Of a DNA stretch of 64,000 nucleotides, positions 1-6,516 are shown piece after piece. Numbering within the stretch: the stretch's first letter is position 1; each line of letters begins with the position of its first letter. The stretch is from Arenimonas soli (GTDB taxonomy: Bacteria; Pseudomonadota; Gammaproteobacteria; Xanthomonadales; Xanthomonadaceae), in contig NZ_BMKC01000002.1 in the NCBI RefSeq assembly GCF_014643775.1, positions 1 through 64,000 of the forward strand. Direction: 5' to 3'. Made by a program: the position numbers and the translations under genes. A model generated the notes under the pieces. The model was given only the letters and a program-made list of their open reading frames with translations. It searched no databases and was not told the DNA's origin.

Positions 1-17
1 ACTTCGGAGCTAGCGTC
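1..17 (+). other. 3' end of ORF-less cassette (family I, copy E), cassette 1
   Basis: Only the last 17 bases of this cassette body are in the window. They match the 3' ends of the four other ORF-less family I cassettes (bodies at 1710-1903, 5500-5695, 6971-7165, 8880-9075), all ending TTCGGAGCTAGCGTC just before attC. The following attC is of the long type, as for the other copies. Confidence 0.75.
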
Positions 18-106
18 GCCTAACCATTCATTCAAGCTGACGCCGGACCGTCTATCCGGGTAAACCGACTGTCGCGGCCGGCGCAGCTTAATTCAAGGTG
101 TTAGGC
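18..106 (+). repeat. integron attC site 1 (long type, 89 bp)
   Basis: R'' GCCTAAC at 18-24 and R' GTTAGGC at 100-106. The arms match the short attC sites, but the centre is lengthened by a segment with TAAACCGACTGTCGCGGCC. It closes the truncated ORF-less cassette 1. Confidence 0.95.
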
Positions 107-121
107 CGCTATGGAGGGACG

Positions 122-508
122 ATGAACTTTGTAGATGCTGCCGCAGCTCTCCTCCTGAATCTCTCCGGGTGTGCACATGCGGCGGACCCGATAGTGCCCG
201 ACCGCTTCGTTGCGCACTGGGCAGGAAGTCCTGATGCTTGTGGATCGAAGGCGGATGATCTCGCTCTCCGCATCGGCGCCAAGCACATTGAGTATTGGGA
301 GAGTCAGGGGCCCATTCGTGCGTCCGTGACCCGGGGGAACGAGATTGCCCTGATCGCCGAGCTACACGGCGAGGGAGAGGCCTGGCTAGCTACCGCCAGC
401 TTCACGCTTTCGGACGATGGGCTTCAACTGGTGGATCGGACTACCATTCCGGGACGAGAGGTTGTGAGGCACAGGTGCCCAGGCACTGCTGCTACGCGGC
501 CTAACTAA
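122..508 (+). CDS. cassette 2: small exported protein of unknown function
   Basis: 128 residues. The start ATG at 122 is preceded by GGAGG (113-117); the longer reading frame from 98 would begin inside attC. The N-terminus has a short hydrophobic stretch (AAAALLLNLSGCAHA) that looks like a signal peptide, possibly a lipoprotein signal. The mature part has two cysteines far apart and no domain I recognise. The stop codon lies within the following attC, so the last few residues are attC-encoded. Function unknown. Confidence 0.7.
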   Translation: MNFVDAAAALLLNLSGCAHAADPIVPDRFVAHWAGSPDACGSKADDLALRIGAKHIEYWESQGPIRASVTRGNEIALIAELHGEGEAWLATASFTLSDDGLQLVDRTTIPGREVVRHRCPGTAATRPN

Positions 509-555
509 TCATTCAAGCCGACGCCTTCGGCGCGGCTTAACTCAAGGTGTTAGGT
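499..555 (+). repeat. integron attC site 2 (57 bp)
   Basis: R'' GCCTAAC 499-505 and R' GTTAGGT 549-555. The R' belongs to the next cassette, whose own R'' (790-796) is ACCTAAC, the exact complement. Confidence 0.95.
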
Positions 556-789
556 GTTACGGCTGGAGAGAACGATCCCGGCTGGCTGGCTACCGATTTC
601 CAGGCTAGCCGCCACGCCCGATTCTCTCGCCAGCGTCCCTGCCGTAGACTCGCCTCGTTGGCCAAGTCGGCGGCTCCGGGGGCACCACGCGCCGGGGTCT
701 TTCGGGCAAGCCAGCGGATACGAGACAACAGTGGGTGTTGAGGTTCCGCGCGTCGTTTCGGCGTGGCATTCGTTTCACCGGGCCGAAAC
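556..789 (+). other. cassette 3: ORF-less cassette body, unique sequence
   Basis: About 234 bases with no convincing gene. The open frames here (547-741 and 554-835) begin in attC, have no ribosome site and translate to low-complexity Arg/Ser/Ala-rich products. Several short self-complementary GC-rich stretches are present (for example GGCTGGC near 583 against GCTAGCC near 604). It does not resemble family I, but shares with it a long attC. Confidence 0.6.
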
Positions 790-878
790 ACCTAACCAAT
801 CGTTCAAGCGGACGCCGTACTGTCTATTTCGGTAAACCGACTGTCGCGGCCGGCGCCGCTTAACTCAAGGTGTTAGGC
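790..878 (+). repeat. integron attC site 3 (long type, 89 bp)
   Basis: R'' ACCTAAC 790-796, R' GTTAGGC 872-878. The centre is GGACGCCGTACTGTCTA plus the TAAACCGACTGTCGCGGCC segment typical of long sites. It closes ORF-less cassette 3. Confidence 0.95.
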
Positions 879-883
879 ATCTT

Positions 884-1264
884 TTGAGAGATTTCACCCG
901 CCCTCCGACAAGAGGCGAGCGAGCACTGGCAATCGTGCTCAATAGCCTGCTTGCCGTATTGTTTGGTTCCCTGGCAGCGTTTCTGACTTTCCGGGGGTTT
1001 GCCGTTGCGGGCATAGTCTTTGGCCTCGTCACTTGCGTTTGGTTTGTCTTGCTATATCGGGCCGTATTTGGCACGCCGCGGGCTCTTGGCCCCAGAGGCA
1101 GTCATGTTCTTGCTTGGTTTTTTCTGCTGTTCGGCCTAGCGGGATTTGCGCTCGTTGCTTTCGTTGCAGGCCCTGCAAATCACGGGCTGATGGTTCTAGG
1201 CGGATCTGTCGTCTTTTTTTCCGCGGGCCTTGTTGGTGTCATGAGTCGAAGGCAAGATGCCTAA
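884..1264 (+). CDS. cassette 4: small integral membrane protein
   Basis: 126 residues starting at TTG 884, only six bases after the attC, with no clear Shine-Dalgarno. About four hydrophobic helices (roughly residues 14-30, 35-55, 72-92 and 98-118) separated by short charged loops, ending MSRRQDA. The stop TAA is the TAA of the R'' box (GCCTAAC). The first 12 bases of the cassette (872-883) are the exact reverse complement of 1254-1265. No family recognised. Confidence 0.72.
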   Translation: MRDFTRPPTRGERALAIVLNSLLAVLFGSLAAFLTFRGFAVAGIVFGLVTCVWFVLLYRAVFGTPRALGPRGSHVLAWFFLLFGLAGFALVAFVAGPANHGLMVLGGSVVFFSAGLVGVMSRRQDA

Positions 1265-1315
1265 CCAATCATTCAAGCCGACGCCTTCGGCGCGGCTTAA
1301 CTCAAGGTGTTAGGC
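1259..1315 (+). repeat. integron attC site 4 (57 bp)
   Basis: R'' GCCTAAC 1259-1265, R' GTTAGGC 1309-1315, centre GCCGACGCCTTCGGCGCGGC. Its R'' supplies the stop codon of the cassette 4 gene. Confidence 0.96.
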
Positions 1316-1320
1316 GGCTC

Positions 1321-1662
1321 ATGTTGCTGATATCGCTAGTACTGGTCGCTTTGAGTTCGCCGGCCGCGCCTACGGCTGCTGAACCGGGCTGCGCTGGCAT
1401 CGATCAACGTTTGGTCCATTGCCCCGCGCCAAGAGCGCCGCGAACCCTTGGGTTAACCGCCGGCAAAATTGTAGTTCGGCTGAGCGTCCTTTGTGATGGA
1501 TCGGTGGGCGATGCAGCGATCCTGTCCTCATCAGGGCATCGCGCATGGGACCGTTCCGCCGTTGCGGCTGTGAGGTCCTGGCAATTCAGGCCGTCTAGTG
1601 AAGGTTTCACAAAGGACGTGACGCTCCTTCTAACAGTGGATGGCGGTCCGCCGCCTAACTGA
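1321..1662 (+). CDS. cassette 5: exported protein with TonB C-terminal-like domain
   Basis: 113 residues; ATG 1321 follows the attC by five bases. Residues 1-20 form a signal peptide. Residues about 48-107 (GKIVVRLSVLCDGSVGDAAI, then SSGHRAWDRSAVAAVRSWQF, then RP) match the TonB C-terminal fold: strand, 'DGsV', 'SSG...D.aA..AvrsW.FrP'. There is no transmembrane-plus-proline-rich spacer of a full TonB energy transducer, so it is a free-standing periplasmic domain. Such proteins are common in Xanthomonadaceae, but the role here is unknown. The stop is inside attC 5. Confidence 0.72.
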   Translation: MLLISLVLVALSSPAAPTAAEPGCAGIDQRLVHCPAPRAPRTLGLTAGKIVVRLSVLCDGSVGDAAILSSSGHRAWDRSAVAAVRSWQFRPSSEGFTKDVTLLLTVDGGPPPN

Positions 1663-1709
1663 TCATTCAAGCCGACGCCTTCGGCGCGGCTTAACTCCAG
1701 GTGTTAGGA
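1653..1709 (+). repeat. integron attC site 5 (57 bp)
   Basis: R'' GCCTAAC 1653-1659, R' GTTAGGA 1703-1709. It closes the TonB-domain cassette. Confidence 0.95.
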
Positions 1710-1903
1710 CGTCGCTTTCACCCCGGCTTCGACTGCAACCACCGCCCTCCGCCCGCCGGACTCCGGCGAGTCTGGAGACCGCCATTCGCCGTATCGCTGT
1801 GGCCCGGTGTTCAGCAGCGCCCCGCGGCCAGATGGGTCCAGGAAAAATTCTCGGCGCGGGCGGCGCCCGGGAGTTGCGGCCACGTGTATTCGGAGCTAGC
1901 GTC
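1710..1903 (+). other. cassette 6: ORF-less cassette, family I copy A (candidate ncRNA)
   Basis: A 194-base body without a credible gene. Blocks shared with copies B, C and D are CGTCG at the 5' end, AGTCTGGAGAC near 1769, CCCCGCGGCCAGATGGG near 1822, TTCTCGGC near 1848, GAGTTGCGGCCA near 1871, and TTCGGAGCTAGCGTCG at the 3' end. It is closest to copy C. Short frames across it are not conserved between copies, which argues for a DNA or RNA function. An integron-cassette sRNA (sRNA-Xcc1) is known from Xanthomonas campestris; homology to it was not tested. Confidence 0.7.
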
Positions 1904-1991
1904 GCCTAACTAGTCATTCAAGCGGACGCCGGTCCGCCTATCTCGGCAAACCGATTATCGCGACCGGCGCCGCTTAACTCTGGTGTTAGGC
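1904..1991 (+). repeat. integron attC site 6 (long type, 88 bp)
   Basis: R'' GCCTAAC 1904-1910, R' GTTAGGC 1985-1991. It shares with attC 20 the variant arms CAAGCGGACGCC and CCGCTTAACTCTGG, a sub-type seen only after copies A and C. Confidence 0.95.
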
Positions 1992-1992
1992 C

Positions 1993-2403
1993 ATGTCTCG
2001 ACAGGTGGTGCTGATCCTCATCGCCTTGACCGGCTGTTCGATGAACGCAGCAAAGGAGCCATATGCTCCAATGTCGACGAAGGCGTACTTCCACTCTTGG
2101 TACGACGGCAACTTCTCCCACTCTGTCTGGGGTCTCGGCAAAGTTTCGGCAGCTAGCAGTGAGGGATTCGTTCTGTGTGGGGATGAGCGAATTGCGGTTA
2201 GGCCGGTGTTCGATTCACATGCTTCAGCAGGCCGACCGCCAGGGCCGGGCCGGAGCCGAGTGGACGCCGCGAGGCACAACGAGAGCCTGCTCGCTAGGTT
2301 CGCCAACGCGGGATCCCCTTGCCGCCTTCCTGAGACGAATGGCGCGGGGCCTAACCAATCATTCAAGCCGACGCCTTCGGCGCGGCTTAACTCAAGGCGT
2401 TAG
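1993..2403 (+). CDS. cassette 7: putative lipoprotein with attC-encoded tail
   Basis: 136 residues from ATG 1993, which directly abuts the preceding attC (R' ends 1991). The N-terminus MSRQVVLILIALTGCSM has a lipobox (LTGC) with Cys15 as the likely lipidated residue. No domain recognised. The frame stays open through attC 7 and stops at TAG in the next R' box, so the last 17 or so residues (PNQSFKPTPSARLNSRR) are attC-encoded. A start with no leader suggests translation from upstream read-through or a leaderless mRNA. Confidence 0.65.
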   Translation: MSRQVVLILIALTGCSMNAAKEPYAPMSTKAYFHSWYDGNFSHSVWGLGKVSAASSEGFVLCGDERIAVRPVFDSHASAGRPPGPGRSRVDAARHNESLLARFANAGSPCRLPETNGAGPNQSFKPTPSARLNSRR

Positions 2404-2405
2404 GC
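2349..2405 (+). repeat. integron attC site 7 (57 bp)
   Basis: R'' GCCTAAC 2349-2355, R' GTTAGGC 2399-2405. It is translated in frame as the C-terminus of the cassette 7 lipoprotein. Confidence 0.95.
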
Positions 2406-2715
2406 GGGTTGCTTCTTTAGGTGGCTGCGCGGTGCCTGGGCGCTCGCGGTCGCCGGCCACTTTTCCCTCGCCGCTGTCCGCCTTCCTCGCCAACCGATTT
2501 CCGTGGCCTCGTCGCGATGGGGCGCCCGTGACTGCGTCGGCTGACTTCGGGGAGGTGCTCGTTCGTTCGGTCCTGGGCTTGCGGCCTCGCGTCCGGTCTC
2601 GGCTTCGGATCCCCGGTAGCGGCGTCGGGCGGCGCCCGGCCAGCCATCACTTTCGGCAGTTCAGCCTCGACCCTGGTCCGGGCGGGCAAGTCGAGATGTC
2701 CTTTGCTACATTCCC
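2406..2715 (+). other. cassette 8: ORF-less cassette body, unique GC-rich sequence
   Basis: 310 bases without a gene I can support. The forward frame has no start or ribosome site of its own, and the reverse frame 2417-2725 is Arg/Pro-rich and looks like a shadow of GC bias. The body does not align by eye with family I or with cassette 3, yet it too ends in a long attC. The cassette termini are complementary (GTTAGGCGGG at 2399 against CCCGCCTAAC at 2713), so it is a real mobilisable unit. Confidence 0.6.
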
Positions 2716-2804
2716 GCCTAACCAATCATTCAAGCTGACGCCGGACCGTCTATCTCGGTAAACCGACTGTCGCGGCCGGCGCAGCTTAACTCAAGGTGTT
2801 AGGC
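2716..2804 (+). repeat. integron attC site 8 (long type, 89 bp)
   Basis: R'' GCCTAAC 2716-2722, R' GTTAGGC 2798-2804, with CAAGCTGACGCCGGACC arm and TAAACCGACTGTCGCGGCC segment. It closes ORF-less cassette 8. Confidence 0.95.
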
Positions 2805-2816
2805 CTCTAGAACCCC

Positions 2817-3068
2817 ATGCACGAGTCCTGCCCCAAATGTGGCACCGAGTTCTCGCCACGGAGTGCAGTCGTGGCTCTCGGTATATCGCCGTCGCTGTTC
2901 CAGCGCCACGAGATCCCGCCAAGAGTTCAATGCCCCAACTGCTCCCTGCAACTTAGGTCACGGGCAATTCGCTACTTCGGCTTCTTGGATCCGTCCAGCT
3001 TTAGGGGGCTACTTGTCCTGGCCGCCCTCCTGGCTGCGGCAGCTTTCCTTGCGCTAGTTTTCCTCTAG
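2817..3068 (+). CDS. cassette 9: zinc-ribbon membrane protein
   Basis: 83 residues. Two CxxC pairs (CPKC at residues 5-8 and CPNC about residues 39-42) form a likely zinc ribbon. A single C-terminal hydrophobic helix follows (GLLVLAALLAAAAFLALVFL), placing the ribbon in the cytoplasm or at the membrane face. ATG 2817; no strong Shine-Dalgarno. No specific family recognised, and the binding partner is unknown. The same layout in reverse order occurs in cassette 17. Confidence 0.72.
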   Translation: MHESCPKCGTEFSPRSAVVALGISPSLFQRHEIPPRVQCPNCSLQLRSRAIRYFGFLDPSSFRGLLVLAALLAAAAFLALVFL

Positions 3069-3089
3069 GCTTCTCGGGGCTACGATGAG

Positions 3090-3146
3090 GCCTAACCAAT
3101 CATTCAAGCCGACGCCTTCGGCGCGGCTTAACTCAAGGTGTTAGGC
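3090..3146 (+). repeat. integron attC site 9 (57 bp)
   Basis: R'' GCCTAAC 3090-3096, R' GTTAGGC 3140-3146. Confidence 0.96.
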
Positions 3147-3149
3147 CGC

Positions 3150-3458
3150 ATGCCCAGCCTGGTCGCAGCCGCAGTTATTTTCGCTATTGTGATGGCGATA
3201 ATTGAGATCTTTTACTCGGCGTATTCGCTGCCACTCTTCAAAGAGGCCTACCCCGAAGAGTTTAGAGCATGCGGGTCACCATCCATTATTCTGATTGGCG
3301 ACGGAGTCTTCTTTGCGTACCTCCTCAGGAACAGGCATAAACGTCTGGCTAATCCGCTAATCGTTCGAATGCTCGATCGGCACAAATGGATTCTAATTTT
3401 GTGCTGCACGAGCCTGGTCGCGCTGGCTCTTACGTTGGCTGTCCGAGTTGCGGCCTAA
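3150..3458 (+). CDS. cassette 10: small membrane protein
   Basis: 102 residues from ATG 3150, four bases after the attC. Three predicted helices: residues 3-24, about 45-60 (SIILIGDGVFFAYLL) and about 78-100 (WILILCCTSLVALALTLAV). The middle loop is basic (RNRHKR), suggesting it is cytoplasmic. The stop is the TAA in R'' of attC 10. No family recognised. Confidence 0.7.
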   Translation: MPSLVAAAVIFAIVMAIIEIFYSAYSLPLFKEAYPEEFRACGSPSIILIGDGVFFAYLLRNRHKRLANPLIVRMLDRHKWILILCCTSLVALALTLAVRVAA

Positions 3459-3509
3459 CCAATCATTCAAGCCGACGCCTTCGGCGCGGCTTAACTCAAG
3501 GTGTTAGGC
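3453..3509 (+). repeat. integron attC site 10 (57 bp)
   Basis: R'' GCCTAAC 3453-3459, R' GTTAGGC 3503-3509. Its R'' carries the stop of the cassette 10 gene. Confidence 0.96.
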
Positions 3510-3525
3510 CGCTCAGGAGGCTTCG

Positions 3526-3879
3526 TTGCAGCCGAGCCAAGTACAAAATGAACCCGGCGTGGCACTCGGCATCGGCTTGATAGCAGTTCTAGTCGTACTG
3601 CTAGTGGCCACACTCGCCTCAGGGCTTGAGGCAGGTCCGATTGGTCCCGGCCCGAGCAGCACTTTTCTTGGCCTGTACCTCATGGCTTGGGGCGCAATGT
3701 TCCTGGCTAGCTACTACTTCAGCCACAAGACATTCTTCTTGCGTGGCCTCATCTGGGTCTGTGAACATTGGTCTAGCCCCAAGGGTCGAGGCATGGCTTT
3801 CTTCTACGCGGCACTTGCCATGCTCCTTGGCGGCTTGGCCGTGCTATCCGGGCTTGGGCTAATCGATGTCGCGGCCTAA
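3526..3879 (+). CDS. cassette 11: small membrane protein
   Basis: 117 residues. The TTG start at 3526 is fixed by a strong AGGAGG at 3516-3521, one of the clearest ribosome sites in the array. Three hydrophobic helices: about residues 14-34, 50-68 and 92-112. No conserved motif I recognise. The gene stops at the TAA of R'' in attC 11. Its own ribosome site suggests it can be translated from a read-through array transcript. Confidence 0.72.
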   Translation: MQPSQVQNEPGVALGIGLIAVLVVLLVATLASGLEAGPIGPGPSSTFLGLYLMAWGAMFLASYYFSHKTFFLRGLIWVCEHWSSPKGRGMAFFYAALAMLLGGLAVLSGLGLIDVAA

Positions 3880-3930
3880 CCATTCATTCAAGCCGACGCC
3901 TTCGGCGCGGCTTAACTCAAGGTGTTAGGC
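3874..3930 (+). repeat. integron attC site 11 (57 bp)
   Basis: R'' GCCTAAC 3874-3880, R' GTTAGGC 3924-3930; spacer CATTCATTCAA in place of the common CAATCATTCAA. Confidence 0.96.
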
Positions 3931-3944
3931 CCCAAAGAGCTCGC

Positions 3945-4169
3945 ATGTCCAAACAGACGAACAGACGCATAGATCGACTACGCGTTGCTGCTTTCAGCGG
4001 CGCGGCGCTCTATGTGTTCCTGATTCTACTTTTCAAGCTAGGATTTCGCGGGAAGTTTAGTAAGTGGGATGGCTCCACGACTTGGGCGGAGGTAGGATCC
4101 GTTGCGCCATCGTTCCTAGTTGCAAGCATTGCTGTTGCTGCTATCACATACTTCTGGCCGCGCGAATGA
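3945..4169 (+). CDS. cassette 12: small two-helix membrane protein
   Basis: 74 residues from ATG 3945. A basic N-terminus (SKQTNRRIDRLR) precedes helix 1 (about 13-30); helix 2 (about 50-68) ends in YFWPRE. The positive-inside rule predicts both termini in the cytoplasm. Unknown function. Confidence 0.65.
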   Translation: MSKQTNRRIDRLRVAAFSGAALYVFLILLFKLGFRGKFSKWDGSTTWAEVGSVAPSFLVASIAVAAITYFWPRE

Positions 4170-4182
4170 TACGAGTGCTGTG

Positions 4183-4239
4183 GCCTAACTATTCATTCAA
4201 GCCGACGCCTTCGGCGCGGCTTAACTCAAGGTGTTAGGC
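4183..4239 (+). repeat. integron attC site 12 (57 bp)
   Basis: R'' GCCTAAC 4183-4189, R' GTTAGGC 4233-4239. Confidence 0.96.
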
Positions 4240-4246
4240 CTCAACG

Positions 4247-4585
4247 ATGAAACTTACGACCCGACTGCCACTTGCCGCGTTACTGCTCTGTAGCGGCGCT
4301 TGTGCCGCCGGCGGCGAGCCGACGGAGGTTCGTGGCATCTACTTCTACAACTTCGAGAATGCGGCGCTGACTCCGGAAGGCCAGAGCGAGTGTTGGGAGG
4401 CGCGTGGCGATATGTCTGCTGCGGAGCTCCCGGCCAAGGGCTCCGGTCGCCCGTGGGGGCGAAGTAAGGTGGTCGTGCGGGGCGTCTTGAGCGAACCCGG
4501 CAAGTACGGAAACATGGGTACGTGCACCCACGCAATTGACGTGATAGAGGTTCTTTCGGTAGAGCATCTTTCGCAAGGGCCCTGA
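4247..4585 (+). CDS. cassette 13: exported protein of unknown function
   Basis: 112 residues from ATG 4247. A clear signal peptide (MKLTTRLPLAALLLCSGACA) could be cleaved after Ala or processed as a lipoprotein at the SGAC cysteine. The mature protein holds two further cysteines (Cys in SECW and in GTCTH), a possible disulfide. A beta-rich C-terminal part (RSKVVVRGVLSEPGKYGNMG) resembles a small OB-like barrel. No family assigned. Confidence 0.7.
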   Translation: MKLTTRLPLAALLLCSGACAAGGEPTEVRGIYFYNFENAALTPEGQSECWEARGDMSAAELPAKGSGRPWGRSKVVVRGVLSEPGKYGNMGTCTHAIDVIEVLSVEHLSQGP

Positions 4586-4586
4586 G

Positions 4587-4643
4587 GCCTAACCAATCAT
4601 TCAAGCCGACGCCTTCGGCGCGGCTTAACTCAAGGTGTTAGGC
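4587..4643 (+). repeat. integron attC site 13 (57 bp)
   Basis: R'' GCCTAAC 4587-4593, R' GTTAGGC 4637-4643. Confidence 0.96.
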
Positions 4644-4647
4644 CCCA

Positions 4648-5007
4648 ATGAAAGCTGCTCGCCAGAGCAAACTGGAAGCGCAACTTGCGGCGACGGAAGT
4701 CGAGCTTGTTTCGCTGCTTCGTGAGTCGCTGACCCACACCGCCGTTCATGGCGACATGTTGTTCTTCAACTCCCGGTACCGTCCGGACAACTACCAGCCG
4801 CGCTGGTTCAGCTCCAATAGCGAGGCGCTTCTTTCCCTCGCAACAGAGTGCCTGGCACTTCGGGACCAACTTGGGATTCCTTGCCACGGCTCGCCAGGCC
4901 AGTTGTATATTGCGGCTTGTACCGAGGCGACAGACACTTCCAATGGCAATCGTCGTGGGCCCAGACAGCTGGCCGCTTGGCTCATCAGCGAGTTGGGGCC
5001 TAACTAA
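4648..5007 (+). CDS. cassette 14: soluble protein of unknown function
   Basis: 119 residues from ATG 4648, four bases after attC. Residues 1-30 are a charged, probably helical segment (SKLEAQLAATEVELVSLLRE). No signal peptide or membrane helix, so probably cytoplasmic. No motif recognised. The final residues GPN run into attC 14, where the stop lies. Confidence 0.65.
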   Translation: MKAARQSKLEAQLAATEVELVSLLRESLTHTAVHGDMLFFNSRYRPDNYQPRWFSSNSEALLSLATECLALRDQLGIPCHGSPGQLYIAACTEATDTSNGNRRGPRQLAAWLISELGPN

Positions 5008-5054
5008 TCATTCAAGCCGACGCCTTCGGCGCGGCTTAACTCAAGGCGTTTGGC
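4998..5054 (+). repeat. integron attC site 14 (57 bp)
   Basis: R'' GCCTAAC 4998-5004; R' is GTTTGGC at 5048-5054, one base off the usual GTTAGGC. Confidence 0.94.
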
Positions 5055-5061
5055 CCCGCAC

Positions 5062-5448
5062 GTGACGACGCAATGGCTTGGGAAGACGACTGAAAGCGTT
5101 ACTGACCTAGGCTGGACCGGTTCGGATTTTTCTGACGCGGACGCGAATCGCATGTGGGGCGAATGCTGCTCTGACGTCCAGCGAATCGTTCTCGCCGAGG
5201 CTGCTGCAGGAAACGTCCCTTGGAACATCCTCAAGAATCACGCGCGTGGAATCGTCTTGATTGCTTTGCCTGGACCACCCCGTACCGCCCCACCATCGAG
5301 TGGCTTCCTGATTCATACGAGCTTCGACAATGGCAATTACTGTTACGACGGAACAGTTTGTACGTATCAGCACGAGGTGTCGGGTTGCTTCATCAGTTTT
5401 GAAGAATCTGACTTGGAAGGCCGTCCCTTTTGCGGAATCGGGGCCTAA
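5062..5448 (+). CDS. cassette 15: protein of unknown function
   Basis: 128 residues if GTG 5062 is the start; TTG 5050 inside the attC is the only longer option, and neither has a strong ribosome site. Six cysteines (CC near residue 33, then CYDGTVC, GCF and FCG) suggest disulfides or metal binding, but there is no signal peptide. It stops at the TAA of R'' in attC 15. Family unknown; start uncertain. Confidence 0.55.
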   Translation: MTTQWLGKTTESVTDLGWTGSDFSDADANRMWGECCSDVQRIVLAEAAAGNVPWNILKNHARGIVLIALPGPPRTAPPSSGFLIHTSFDNGNYCYDGTVCTYQHEVSGCFISFEESDLEGRPFCGIGA

Positions 5449-5499
5449 CCAATCATTCAAGCCGACGCCTTCGGCGCGGCTTAACTCAAGGTGTTAGGC
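5443..5499 (+). repeat. integron attC site 15 (57 bp)
   Basis: R'' GCCTAAC 5443-5449, R' GTTAGGC 5493-5499. Confidence 0.96.
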
Positions 5500-5695
5500 C
5501 CGTCGCTAGCTCAACGACTTCGGTGCCGACGCAGCTTGTCCCGAGCGCATAGTTCCGGACAGTCCTGAGACCCACCCTAGTGTCACGTGGCGGCTCAAAC
5601 CGGCGTCCCACCCCGCGGCCAGACCGGGGTACGAAACTTTCTCGCTGCTGGCAGGCTCTGGGGAGTTGCGGCCCAGGGACTTCGGAGCTAGCGTC
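5500..5695 (+). other. cassette 16: ORF-less cassette, family I copy B (candidate ncRNA)
   Basis: A 196-base body. It opens CGTCGCTAGC and closes GCTAGCGTCG, a near-perfect terminal inverted repeat (9 of 10). Shared blocks are CAGTCCTGAGAC near 5560, CCCCGCGGCCAGACCGGGG near 5611, TACGAAACTTTCTCG near 5629 and GGGAGTTGCGGCC near 5660. It is closest to copy D. No conserved reading frame links the copies. Confidence 0.72.
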
Positions 5696-5784
5696 GCCTA
5701 ACCATTCATTCAAGCTGACGCCGGACCGTCTATCCGGGTAAACCGACTGTCACGGCCGGCGCAGCTTAATTCAAGGTGTTAGGC
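5696..5784 (+). repeat. integron attC site 16 (long type, 89 bp)
   Basis: R'' GCCTAAC 5696-5702, R' GTTAGGC 5778-5784. Almost identical to attC 1, including the TTAATTCAAGG variant; it closes family I copy B. Confidence 0.95.
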
Positions 5785-5801
5785 CTCAACGGTGCTTCGC
5801 G

Positions 5802-6131
5802 ATGACGAAAGAAGAGTTCATCCTGCGTCGGAAGGCTCTTGACCGGGAGGCCCCCAGATTCGACCGGCTGATTGGAGTCGGGTTCGTCTTGTTTGCTCTC
5901 CTTGGCGTCCCTCTTTCGCAGTCTGCTCCCGAGTCGACGTTGTGGGTTTTTATTGGACTACTTCTTGTCACCTGCATCGGCTATTTGGTCTATTCAATTC
6001 GGTGGGCAAAGAAAACCGGATTGCTCTGCCACACTTGCAGGAGACCTCTTCTGCAACGATATGCCGATACTGCTGTAACAACTGGCATTTGCCCGATTTG
6101 CTATAAATCTGCATTCGGGCAAGAGGCCTAA
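5802..6131 (+). CDS. cassette 17: two-helix membrane protein with C-terminal zinc ribbon
   Basis: 109 residues from ATG 5802. The N-terminal 20 residues are highly charged; helices span about residues 23-42 and 47-66. A cytoplasmic CHTC...CPIC module (about residues 76-79 and 97-100) is a likely zinc ribbon. The stop falls in R'' of attC 17. Compare cassette 9, where the ribbon precedes the helix. No family name. Confidence 0.7.
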   Translation: MTKEEFILRRKALDREAPRFDRLIGVGFVLFALLGVPLSQSAPESTLWVFIGLLLVTCIGYLVYSIRWAKKTGLLCHTCRRPLLQRYADTAVTTGICPICYKSAFGQEA

Positions 6132-6182
6132 CTAATCATTCAAGCCGACGCCTTCGGCGCGGCTTAACTCAAGGCGTTAGGC
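6126..6182 (+). repeat. integron attC site 17 (57 bp)
   Basis: R'' GCCTAAC 6126-6132, R' GTTAGGC 6176-6182. Confidence 0.96.
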
Positions 6183-6185
6183 CTC

Positions 6186-6422
6186 ATGGGCAGAACCTGC
6201 GGCTCTTCGATGCATCGAAAGCAGCTGCTTGCTAGTCAGACCGCAGCTTGCTTTCACTGCCTCTCTACCTTTCCTCCAAGTGCCGTCACGGAATGGACGG
6301 ATGGCGAACCTGTTGGTGAGACAGCCCTTTGCCCGAACTGCGACGTAGACGCTGTGGTCGGCTTTGACGGCCCAGTAGATTCGACCTGGCTGGCAGATGC
6401 TCAGCGCCGGGGCTTCGGCTAG
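6186..6422 (+). CDS. cassette 18: small cytoplasmic zinc-binding protein
   Basis: 78 residues from ATG 6186; ATG 6210 is an alternative. CFHC (residues 22-25) and CPNC (about 49-52) flank the stretch LSTFPPSAVTEWTDGEPVGE, a layout I know from a widespread family of small 'cytoplasmic proteins' with C-F-x-C...EW.D...TALCP.C..DAV. The function of that family is not established. No membrane segment. Confidence 0.72.
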   Translation: MGRTCGSSMHRKQLLASQTAACFHCLSTFPPSAVTEWTDGEPVGETALCPNCDVDAVVGFDGPVDSTWLADAQRRGFG

Positions 6423-6428
6423 CATGCG

Positions 6429-6485
6429 GCCTAACTGTTCATTCAAGCCGACGCCTTCGGCGCGGCTTAACTCAAGGTGTTAGGC
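6429..6485 (+). repeat. integron attC site 18 (57 bp)
   Basis: R'' GCCTAAC 6429-6435, R' GTTAGGC 6479-6485. Confidence 0.96.
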
Positions 6486-6516
6486 CGCAGGCAAGTCCAA
6501 TGACAAAAAGCGCATC

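Noticed and set aside
2417-2725. 102-residue reverse frame in ORF-less cassette 8
   Set aside because: Arg/Pro-rich composition, no ribosome site, runs into attC and is opposite to every other cassette gene.
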